Part shown: positions 7,252 through 15,449 of the stretch, one piece after another
Numbering within the stretch: position 1 is the first letter of the stretch
Layout of the letters: each line of letters starts with the position of its first letter
From: Bacteroidales bacterium
Lineage (GTDB): Bacteria > Bacteroidota > Bacteroidia > Bacteroidales > Bacteroidaceae
Assembly (NCBI GenBank): GCA_004555425.1
Contig: SFID01000004.1
Location: forward strand, 1-41,221
Direction of reading: 5' to 3'
DNA length: 41,221 bases
Notes under the pieces: model-generated
What the model saw: only the letters and a program-made list of their open reading frames with translations
What the model was told of the DNA's origin: nothing
Databases searched by the model: none
Translations under genes and position numbers: made by a program

Positions 7252-9513
7252 ATGAAAAAGTATTTTTTCCATGTGGCAATGGCTACCACATTGCTCGCCT
7301 CCGCAAGTTGTAGCAGTGACGTGATGGAGGAGCTTATCCCTACCAACCAAAAAAGTTTGATAGAATTTTCGATGAGCGAAGGTATCCAGTCGGGTCCTGC
7401 TCAGCGTGCCGTGACGGCAGGTGCTTTCCCCGAGGGTTCAAATATCATCATGCACATTCGTTCCAACCAAGATGGTGGTACTACAAATGTAAGACGCAAC
7501 AAGGCCCTTGCTGTGGCGAATGTACACAATGACCATTCTGACCTGACCTTCGAGCTTGGCCAGCAGAGATATTGGGACGATGCCTTTGGTCGTTCTGCAC
7601 ATCTTTCTGTTTACGCTGTAGCTGTGCCTGGTACAGGAAATACTCATAATACGAAACTGCAAGATGCGCTGTCAGGAGGAGTGGTGGAGAATGTCTGGAC
7701 GAGTTGTAATGATGCTGATGAGATAACAACAACTTGGACAGTAACTACTGACAAGCAGACAGAGGATATTCTCAAGAACGAAGACCTCGTTTATAGCAAC
7801 AATATCCAAGCAGGAGGTACGGATGGTCGTACTTGGTATGACTGGGAACACGCCACATGGAAGCCTGCTGCTCATACAGGAGTAGAAGGGCAGCATGGTA
7901 ATGGTTGTTTGCGATTCTTGAATGAAACGGCAGATCCTAGCAGCCGTGGATATTTCGATAAAGGCCACTTGAAATTTACTCATGCCCTGAGCCGTATCAC
8001 TATTACATTAGTAGAGGGCACAGGCTTTAATAATTCATCTGATGCCGACTTCCAGTTTACACATACGAAGGTGGCTGCGGGTTCCAATATTAAATTGGAG
8101 GGTATGAATACCTCTGGCAAACTGTATATGAAGACAGGCGTATGGGATATACTACCTTGTCAAGATATAAAGGTAATGAGTGGCTCAACGACTGCTGCCG
8201 CTGGTGATTATAAGGCTCAGATGTTGCCCGACTATGTGATAAATAAGGATGGTGCTCAAAATGTCATGTCGTTTGAGATAGATGATAATATTTATTACGT
8301 CACGCAGGGTGATCTGTTCCAAGCATTGGCTTCTGTGGAGGCCAATAAGAACGCAGAGTTTGGTTATACCGAAACAGGATATACCATGATGCAGGGTATC
8401 AACTACCACTTTACCATCACGGTCAATAAAAAGCAAATTGACAATATTACTGCCACCGTCTTGGACTGGAATACTGTTACGGCAGGAAACTTCCCCTTGG
8501 ACAATTCGCATGTAGAGTTTTCCTTGAAAGATGTGACAGGTTCAGCTTGCAACGATATTAAGTTCTTCCGTAAGGCAGAGGATTTGGGCACTATCTACAC
8601 TGATGATTCTTATACGGCTGACGATTTCTCAGGACAATATGAAGGCCCTGCAGTTCTCACTGAAACCGATGCTGTTACGCATACCTACAAGACAAATGAA
8701 TGGTATTACGAAAACAACAAAACGGCCTACCATTTCCGCACACTGAATACCAAGGCTAATAATGCCTTAGAGGCCAATAATGACCAGTTTACCATGACGC
8801 ATGGTGCCAAGACAAATGACCATGACTACCATTGGGGTGCACCTATGAAGCATGATGCCAATCTGTCTTACAACCCAACGGCAAATGAAGGCTTCAAAGC
8901 TAACATTCATAAGGGTATTACCTCAACAACTACACCGCTGAAGATTACGGAGTTCCACATGCTAAGCTGGGTGGATGTCATTTTGAAGACTTCCTCTGAT
9001 GGTTCCAAGGTCAATCTGAAGAATGCCACTGTCACAGTCAATCGTATTAAACCCCAAGCGACAGTAGATATGGGTACAGGATATATTGCTCCTACAGGTG
9101 GTTTAACTTCTCAAACGATGACTGCCCCCTCGTTTGACGGATGGGCAGGCACCGAAACTGTAACGGGAGCTTACTCTTGGCAGTTCATACCTCAGACTTT
9201 GGTGAGAGCAACGGGAGCGGATGTGAATCCCTCTTATTCATCTGCGGCTGAGAACGACTATGTTGGTATCACTATCAGAACCATCGATAACAACGAATAC
9301 TACATTGTTAAGAGACTCACTGATATCAAAGTAACGGCTGTTGATGACAATAGAGACCATACGGTAGGAAGCTATATCCAACGTTGGTATCCTGGCCACC
9401 ACTACGTGTATTCCATTACGATAACCAAGAAGGGTATTACCGATATTACGGCTACGCTCTTAAATTGGAATAAGGTAGAGGCTGGTGATATTGACATTGA
9501 CCTTGAAGACTAA
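7252..9513 (+). CDS. Tandem double-domain fimbrillin (Mfa-like)
   Basis: A 753-residue lipoprotein (Cys20, LLASASC) with Arg52-Ala53 (PAQRAV) 32 residues later. It has two fimbrillin units. The first shows YWDDAFGRSAHLSVYAV, DLVYSNNI, KFTHALSRITITL and ends ITATVLDWNTV near residue 405. The second restarts near 420 (FSLKDVTGS), has a WYYENNKTAYHFRTLN strand and FHMLSWVDVILK, and ends ITATLLNWNKV at the C-terminus. The same two-unit plan recurs in three later genes, so these arose by duplication. Codons are richer in T/A endings than in most neighbours. Likely a stem subunit displayed on the surface; each unit could offer its own strand-exchange groove. Confidence 0.82.
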   Translation: MKKYFFHVAMATTLLASASCSSDVMEELIPTNQKSLIEFSMSEGIQSGPAQRAVTAGAFPEGSNIIMHIRSNQDGGTTNVRRNKALAVANVHNDHSDLTFELGQQRYWDDAFGRSAHLSVYAVAVPGTGNTHNTKLQDALSGGVVENVWTSCNDADEITTTWTVTTDKQTEDILKNEDLVYSNNIQAGGTDGRTWYDWEHATWKPAAHTGVEGQHGNGCLRFLNETADPSSRGYFDKGHLKFTHALSRITITLVEGTGFNNSSDADFQFTHTKVAAGSNIKLEGMNTSGKLYMKTGVWDILPCQDIKVMSGSTTAAAGDYKAQMLPDYVINKDGAQNVMSFEIDDNIYYVTQGDLFQALASVEANKNAEFGYTETGYTMMQGINYHFTITVNKKQIDNITATVLDWNTVTAGNFPLDNSHVEFSLKDVTGSACNDIKFFRKAEDLGTIYTDDSYTADDFSGQYEGPAVLTETDAVTHTYKTNEWYYENNKTAYHFRTLNTKANNALEANNDQFTMTHGAKTNDHDYHWGAPMKHDANLSYNPTANEGFKANIHKGITSTTTPLKITEFHMLSWVDVILKTSSDGSKVNLKNATVTVNRIKPQATVDMGTGYIAPTGGLTSQTMTAPSFDGWAGTETVTGAYSWQFIPQTLVRATGADVNPSYSSAAENDYVGITIRTIDNNEYYIVKRLTDIKVTAVDDNRDHTVGSYIQRWYPGHHYVYSITITKKGITDITATLLNWNKVEAGDIDIDLED

Positions 9514-9557
9514 CCACTCGCAGTATTTTGTTTTCAACAAGTAGACAAACAAAAACA

Positions 9558-11729
9558 ATGCAGACCCCAATCAGAAATATTCCATCCATTATAATTATGG
9601 TGTTGTCATTGCAGGCCTTCGTGGCTTGCAATGGTGACGTCATTGATTTTGGTGGATATGATGAAGGTAAGACATCGATTGAGTTGTCGGTCGGTGGGGT
9701 AGGCGAGGTGAATGCTTCGCGGGCTCGTGCTATTACCAAAGACCCTAACGAGGTGGCAAAGCGAGGGATAATACCTGCGGGAACCGCCCTCTATATGGTC
9801 ATGGAGAGCCAGGACGCAGGAGCAAACAAACTCTATTCTGTGACTAAGGGTGTGACAGGCACTGCCGATGCAGAGAAATTCAGTCCGATAAGTTTCAGCG
9901 AGGAAGGTTGCACCCGCTATTGGGACGACTGCTATGCTCGCAACGCACAGCTCACCATCTATGCTGCCTGCTCACCAGGAAGCAGCAAGGTGATAGAGAT
10001 TGGCGGCAAAAGCGTTTACCCTTGGACCAGTATGCCTACGACAGAGGCTTGGTCGAATACAGCTATCTCCCCGACCATTGTGGATTGGACCGTCTCGGAT
10101 AATCAGACAACAGAGACCTTGCGCGATGAGGACCTCTGCTATAGCAATAATATCTCGAAGTACACGGAAGGAATAGAACAAGACAAGCGGTTGAAGTTCA
10201 ACAGCTCTACGCGCAAGTTTGACCAAGGCAACCTCTGCTTCTACCACGCCCTCTCGTGGATTACGTTCGAGATTATCCGCGATACGGAAAGCTTCACGGC
10301 CCAAGAATTTCAGTTTGCCACAGGCACCAATATCAAGCTGACCAACTTCTACACGAAGAACACCGAGTTTGATATTCCCACGGGAGAGTTCACAGGCGCT
10401 TACTCTTCGCAGACCATCCAGACGATGGCACAGCGCGCAACGGCCACAACGGGCAGCGCCTTTACCCTTGATGCGCTGGTGATGCCGACCACCGATATGA
10501 GCAGTCCGACCAAAGGCGATATCCATCTAATTATTGCCAACAACGAGTACAATCTATCGAAGAAGGAACTCCTGGATAAGATTCAAGCGTTGGACAAGAC
10601 CAACCACCTGATTGGCGGAACGCAACTCAAGCCCGGTGTTCACTATGTCTTCAAATTACGCATAGGCAAGACCAAGATTAAGGAAATCACCGCCACGATC
10701 TTGGACTGGGAAACTGTCACTGCCACCGAGCATACTCCCAGCAACGCCAAGGTAATACTGAATCTGGAAGACCGTACGGGGACAAAGGAGAATGCTTACA
10801 TCTATCGCGCTGCCGAGACAACTGCCAATATCACAGGCGACATCCTTTCCGAAGCTGGTAAGGGCTATGTGTGGGATACAGGCTATGGCAATGCCGATCG
10901 AAATGCCTATACTGCTTCCACGAATGCCCTGAGTAAATCTTGGTACTGGCCCGACAACAAGACCTTCTATCATTTCCGCGCCATCGCGCCGCAAGCTGCC
11001 CCAGCCCCCACTACTGTTGATGGTAAGGATTGCGTAGCTCTGACCTCGGGAGATCCTCCTTATACGGACGTGTGCTGGGGAGCCCCCTTCCCCAAGATGG
11101 AGCCCAGCACCAAGTTCGTTTACAGCCTGACAAATGGTTTTGCAGGAACAGACGGCCACCAGATTCACTATGCCATCGGTGCAACCGAAAGCCCGTTGAA
11201 ACTCCTCCTCTTCCACGTGATGAGTGATGTAACCATCAACATCAGTAGTGTGACGGGTGATGCCAAGGTGAACTTGGGTGATGGGACAAGCACCGCGACC
11301 AAGATAGAACTCAAGAATATCTATACCAAGGGCCGCGTACAGCTGGGCAATGGTCTCGTCTTGGGCACTGACACGCAGACGGGCACGCATACCTTCCCTC
11401 TGCAAGGCGGCACCACCCTGACGTGGTCCAACTATGGAGCCATCCCGCAATTCCTCGCAGGCGTAGTGCTGGACATTACTACTCCCGACAACAACCACTA
11501 TGAGATAGAGTTGGCCAAGGTTCTTGCACAAGCCGCCAATGTTACTTCCAAGAACCTCCAGAATCCCTATGCCGTGGTTGATGGCAAATGCCAGATTGAC
11601 CGTTGGTACCCCGATTATAAATATACTTACACGTTCAAACTCTCGAAAAGAGGCGTGGCAGGTATCACTTGTACCATCCTGGATTGGGAGAAAGTAGAAG
11701 CCAACGATGAAGTAATTCAAATCAAATAA
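9558..11729 (+). CDS. Tandem double-domain fimbrillin (Mfa-like)
   Basis: I place the start at 9558, not at the ATG at 9528, because it gives a clean signal (MQTPIRNIPS...LSLQAFVAC, Cys24). Arg55 and Arg57 (ASRARA) lie 31-33 residues after the Cys. Unit one has YWDDCYARNAQLTIYAACSPG, DLCYSNNI and FYHALSWITFEI, ending ITATILDWETV near residue 383. Unit two begins LNLEDRTGTKENAYIYR, has WYWPDNKTFYHFRAIAP and FHVMSDVTINI, and ends ITCTILDWEKV near 711. The motif order is the same as in the preceding gene. It is separated from the following fimbrillin by only 3 bases. Probable pilus stem subunit. Confidence 0.82.
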   Translation: MQTPIRNIPSIIIMVLSLQAFVACNGDVIDFGGYDEGKTSIELSVGGVGEVNASRARAITKDPNEVAKRGIIPAGTALYMVMESQDAGANKLYSVTKGVTGTADAEKFSPISFSEEGCTRYWDDCYARNAQLTIYAACSPGSSKVIEIGGKSVYPWTSMPTTEAWSNTAISPTIVDWTVSDNQTTETLRDEDLCYSNNISKYTEGIEQDKRLKFNSSTRKFDQGNLCFYHALSWITFEIIRDTESFTAQEFQFATGTNIKLTNFYTKNTEFDIPTGEFTGAYSSQTIQTMAQRATATTGSAFTLDALVMPTTDMSSPTKGDIHLIIANNEYNLSKKELLDKIQALDKTNHLIGGTQLKPGVHYVFKLRIGKTKIKEITATILDWETVTATEHTPSNAKVILNLEDRTGTKENAYIYRAAETTANITGDILSEAGKGYVWDTGYGNADRNAYTASTNALSKSWYWPDNKTFYHFRAIAPQAAPAPTTVDGKDCVALTSGDPPYTDVCWGAPFPKMEPSTKFVYSLTNGFAGTDGHQIHYAIGATESPLKLLLFHVMSDVTINISSVTGDAKVNLGDGTSTATKIELKNIYTKGRVQLGNGLVLGTDTQTGTHTFPLQGGTTLTWSNYGAIPQFLAGVVLDITTPDNNHYEIELAKVLAQAANVTSKNLQNPYAVVDGKCQIDRWYPDYKYTYTFKLSKRGVAGITCTILDWEKVEANDEVIQIK

Positions 11730-11732
11730 TCC

Positions 11733-13883
11733 ATGCGACCCACACCATATATATATATAATAGGTATCCTCAGTTTGCTAGCCGCAGCCTGTAGCGATGA
11801 TTTCCAGCCCACCTATACCGTAGGCGCAGAGCACAATTCCATTACTTTGCGCGCGGCCATCGGTTCGGGCGAGGAGGAAGTGGCTTCTCGTGCGCCATCG
11901 CATGATGAAGATGCAGCACACCATGTACCTTTCAAATCTGGCAAGTTGCACCTGCGTTTTGATGGTGTATGGAAAGGGCACAAGGATAAGGATGGTAATC
12001 CTCTTGAGAATATTCAAACAACAACCTTTGCCACGATTGGCCTTGAGTATGATGCAGGAGGCAAATTGAAACCGCACAATCCGCTAACCCTTTCTCCGCC
12101 CATTTTCTGGGATGACTTTGGCACGGCTGACCCAGCCAATATGAAGCCTGTCGATGGTAATGGCCGCGAAAAGGGACTGAGTATATTTGGTGTAACGGTG
12201 GATGGTACGAACTCTTTGCCCAAAGATAAGGGAGGTAACAACCTAGAAGAAATCTTGGATTGGAAAGCCATCCCTTGGACACTGCCATTAAATCAAACTG
12301 GCGGAACAATCAACTTCGACCTGCTCACCTCGAATAATATTCAAGAGGGAAAGGATGGAACGCTGAAGTTTGATCCATGGCTAGCTGGAAATAAAGATAA
12401 AACCAGCGACCTGCTTGTCTTCACCCATGCCATGAGTAAGATTTCTGTAAAGCTCACGGCTGACGAAGGCTTTCCTGGCTATGATTACGAGCACAAGAAT
12501 AACGCAAATGCTAAATTCGAGAATCCTCCCAAAGTAACCCTGCTAAACTATTATTATAAGGGTAATGTGAATGTGGAGGCAAAAGTTTCTACGCCAACAT
12601 CTGACCAGGGCGATATTATTGCTCACATTGGTGGTGTGGAAACTCTACATCTTGCCCATTCCTACGCCCTTGTCTTCCCTGGCAACTCCTTTGCTGATGA
12701 TGTCAATGTAGTACGCATTGAGGCCGATGGCAATACCTACTATGTCACGGCAGAGAAGATGAATGATGCTATGGAGGCTGTACAGGGAGTGGGTAATACT
12801 ACCTACCTGCAAGGCAAGCACTACATCTTCAACGTCATTGTCAAGAAGACAGGGGTAGATGTCACTGCCACCATCAAGGATTGGGAGAAAGTTGAGGCCG
12901 CTGACGAAACGCCCATCATCAATTTCTCGGAATGCTATGGCCACACGGGAACAGACCTGACCACGCCCTTCAGCCTCTATCGCAGCACAACGATTGATGG
13001 CACGTACACGGGGGCAAGCGACCAAGCCGTGGTAAGTTATAGCGGTGGCAAGTACACAATGTCCCCGCAACTCTACTGGCCCGACCATCAGACGCACTAT
13101 TTCTTCCGTGGCATTTGGCCCGAAGTGGGAAGCCCAGATGGCCCAGCGGCAGCCAAGATAACAGGTGGCAATAGTATTGAAGTGGAAAATGCCGAATATG
13201 TAGCAAATAAATATCCATCCGACCTCATGATAGGACGGCCGCGGACGGCCGCAGGTGGCGCTCCCGACGAAACCTGTAAGAATCCTGCCCACGAGAGAGA
13301 GGATGGTACTTATCCCGCAGGTATCTGTGCGACCGACTCAAAGGACGAAAGCACTGGGCTTATCCGCATGAATTTCCAGTATGCCATGTCGCAAGTGATT
13401 GTCAAGTTGACAACCAGCGATGGCGCAGCCAATGCTATCACTATCAACGAACATACCAAGGTGGAAATCCTTGGTGGCTATACAAAGGGCAAAATTTTGT
13501 TGGGTACGGAGGCGTCAGACTTTACCGGCCAGACGGTGATGCCTTTCACGATGACGAAAGATATTGGCATAGAAAAGCCCATTTCCAACAAAGATGCCAA
13601 CTATCGCAACACCATCATCCCGCAAGCACTGACCAATGCCTCGGGCGATTTGAAGTTCCGCATAACCATCAGTGCGAATGGCTCAGCCACAGATGCCTAT
13701 GAGACTGTGCTCGGTATCAAGGAAATAAAGGTGACGGAGGGCGGTGTGCTGAAGAATATCACAGCGTGGGAGCCAGGCAAACGCTATATCTATAACCTTC
13801 ATGTAACCAAGACAGGTATCAGCGTCACAGCCACTGTCACCGATTGGAAGACCGTAGATGCCTCCGAGAATATTTGGATGTAG
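11733..13883 (+). CDS. Tandem double-domain fimbrillin (Mfa-like)
   Basis: A 716-residue lipoprotein (LLAAAC, Cys20) with Arg53-Ala54 (VASRAP) 33 residues later. Unit one shows IFWDDFGTAD, DLLTSNNIQEG and FTHAMSKISVKL, and closes with VTATIKDWEKV near residue 382. Unit two opens with FSLYRSTTIDGTYTG, has YWPDHQTHYFFRGIWP and FQYAMSQVIVKL, and closes with VTATVTDWKTV near 702. Within unit two a duplicated GGACGGCCGC stretch around 13233-13252 encodes GRPRTA. The transposase gene follows after 33 bases on the same strand, so both may lie on one mRNA. Confidence 0.82.
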   Translation: MRPTPYIYIIGILSLLAAACSDDFQPTYTVGAEHNSITLRAAIGSGEEEVASRAPSHDEDAAHHVPFKSGKLHLRFDGVWKGHKDKDGNPLENIQTTTFATIGLEYDAGGKLKPHNPLTLSPPIFWDDFGTADPANMKPVDGNGREKGLSIFGVTVDGTNSLPKDKGGNNLEEILDWKAIPWTLPLNQTGGTINFDLLTSNNIQEGKDGTLKFDPWLAGNKDKTSDLLVFTHAMSKISVKLTADEGFPGYDYEHKNNANAKFENPPKVTLLNYYYKGNVNVEAKVSTPTSDQGDIIAHIGGVETLHLAHSYALVFPGNSFADDVNVVRIEADGNTYYVTAEKMNDAMEAVQGVGNTTYLQGKHYIFNVIVKKTGVDVTATIKDWEKVEAADETPIINFSECYGHTGTDLTTPFSLYRSTTIDGTYTGASDQAVVSYSGGKYTMSPQLYWPDHQTHYFFRGIWPEVGSPDGPAAAKITGGNSIEVENAEYVANKYPSDLMIGRPRTAAGGAPDETCKNPAHEREDGTYPAGICATDSKDESTGLIRMNFQYAMSQVIVKLTTSDGAANAITINEHTKVEILGGYTKGKILLGTEASDFTGQTVMPFTMTKDIGIEKPISNKDANYRNTIIPQALTNASGDLKFRITISANGSATDAYETVLGIKEIKVTEGGVLKNITAWEPGKRYIYNLHVTKTGISVTATVTDWKTVDASENIWM

Positions 13884-13916
13884 TGCTTCCCCCCTCCTTC
13901 TTGAAAGCCTAAAGAC

Positions 13917-15449
13917 ATGGACAGCCAGCAGATTCCCATCGGAACAATCAGCGTAAGCAGAGGTCTGCGCCTCACCATGACCGAACAGGGGTGGCGCGCA
14001 GAAACGCAACATCGCAAACTGCGACGTCTGAATGGTTGGGATTATCACAGGCCCTGCACCTATCTCATCACGATAGGCTGCCAGCGCCACCAGACACCGC
14101 CTCGGCCCATTGGCATTCCCGATGACGACCGCTCGGTGCAGCCCCTCCCTGCCGCATGGCGATACCCCGAATGGCTGCTCCGCGCCTACAGCAAGGCGGG
14201 CCGCCCGCACCTCTTTGGGGAGGTGGCTGGGCGTGCGGGTGCCGCCTCCGCGGTAGGGGCGGGCGCGATGGGTGCGGTGGGTGCGATGGGCTCTGCGCCT
14301 GAGGCGCAGAGCACGTGGGCGGCCGCTGTTGGCCCTTCCTCTTCCTCTTCCTCCGCCTCTTCCTCCGCGGCCCTCATTGCCCTCACTCCCTTTGGCCTTG
14401 AGGTTGATGCCCTTATCCGCGCCATTCCGACTTGGTGCCCACAGGTGCGCATCCTCCGCCACGTGGTCATGCCCAACCATATCCACATGGTCGTGCAGGT
14501 GATAGCCCGCCTTCCTGAGAAGCAAGCACTGGGGAATGTCATCAACCGCTTCAAGAGTTACGTCAATAGGGCCTATAAGCACATTGCCTTGGGACTGCCA
14601 GCCAGCACGCTCGTTGAAGTGGCCAATGCAAAGCCGGCACAATCCCTTACCCAGCACTACGTCCGCAAACAAGGACGTGGCTGCACCCATCCGAAGAATG
14701 GCCTCGTCTTCGAGGCTGATTTCCACGACCGCATTGCTTTTAGCCAGCAGCAGCTGCGACGTATGCTGCAATATGTGGACGACAATCCCAAACGCCTCTG
14801 GCAGATTACCCAGAACCGACAATACTTCGTCCGTTTGCACAACCTCCCCATCACCATGCCCTACCTCTCCACAGGCGGCACAAAAGGGTGGGGACGCTGC
14901 CAAGCTGAACTGACGGGCCTCTTGGCCCCCATCACCTACGACCCACCGCTACCCACCGCCCAGCAAACGAACGAGCAGCCCGCAGATTGGCAGGCGAACC
15001 CGCCGCAACGCCAAACTGTTACCTTCAACATGATGGGCAATCGTTTCCTGCTGGATTCGCCTTGCAGCATCCAAATCCAGGTGTCGCGCAAGGCTTCTGC
15101 CGAAGAAATTGCGGCATATCAGGCGGACATCCTAGCGGCCTGCGAGCACGGAGTAGTACCCGTCAGCCCCTGCATTAGTTCTGGCGAACGACAGATAGCA
15201 CGTGCCGTTCTCGAGGCAGCTTTCCCGCTCATCGTACTCATGCCGCGCGGCATCCCTGCCGATATGAAGCAGAAGGTGGGTTACACCGAATACTACGAAG
15301 CGTGTGCGGCTGGTCGTCTGTTGATGCTCTCGCCTTGGGGCTATCAGGAGAAGGAGCAAGAGTTGCAGCGCTGGCAATGTCTCTTTCTCAACGACCTTGC
15401 CCTCCAACTGACACTGGACAATAATTTCCTAAGTGAAGATACCGAATGA
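13917..15449 (+). CDS. REP-associated (HUH/Y1) transposase fused to a DprA-like domain
   Basis: A 510-residue protein with no signal peptide. Residues about 40-315 look like an IS200/REP-associated tyrosine transposase: strand CTYLITIGCQRH, the HUH metal motif in VVMPNHIHMVV (His188, His190), FKSYVNRAYKHIA, FEADFHDRIAF and QYVDDNPKRLW, whose Tyr286 is the probable nucleophile. A low-complexity Ala/Gly/Ser insert (about 104-155) splits the domain; its DNA contains a perfect hairpin (14290-14312) and TCTTCC repeats. Residues about 370-500 (VSPCISSGERQIARAVLEAA, LIVLMPRGI, ACAAGRLLMLSPW) resemble a Rossmann fold of the DprA/LOG type, by inference. Such enzymes cut single-stranded hairpin DNA. 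It overlaps the next fimbrillin gene by 4 bases (ATGA). Confidence 0.8.
   Translation: MDSQQIPIGTISVSRGLRLTMTEQGWRAETQHRKLRRLNGWDYHRPCTYLITIGCQRHQTPPRPIGIPDDDRSVQPLPAAWRYPEWLLRAYSKAGRPHLFGEVAGRAGAASAVGAGAMGAVGAMGSAPEAQSTWAAAVGPSSSSSSASSSAALIALTPFGLEVDALIRAIPTWCPQVRILRHVVMPNHIHMVVQVIARLPEKQALGNVINRFKSYVNRAYKHIALGLPASTLVEVANAKPAQSLTQHYVRKQGRGCTHPKNGLVFEADFHDRIAFSQQQLRRMLQYVDDNPKRLWQITQNRQYFVRLHNLPITMPYLSTGGTKGWGRCQAELTGLLAPITYDPPLPTAQQTNEQPADWQANPPQRQTVTFNMMGNRFLLDSPCSIQIQVSRKASAEEIAAYQADILAACEHGVVPVSPCISSGERQIARAVLEAAFPLIVLMPRGIPADMKQKVGYTEYYEACAAGRLLMLSPWGYQEKEQELQRWQCLFLNDLALQLTLDNNFLSEDTE

Noticed and set aside
13683..14903. Minus-strand open frame (406 codons) opposite the transposase
   Set aside because: It spans the end of one gene and most of the transposase antisense, reads low-complexity Arg/Ala/Gly, and shows no family features. 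The plus strand has clear HUH motifs.
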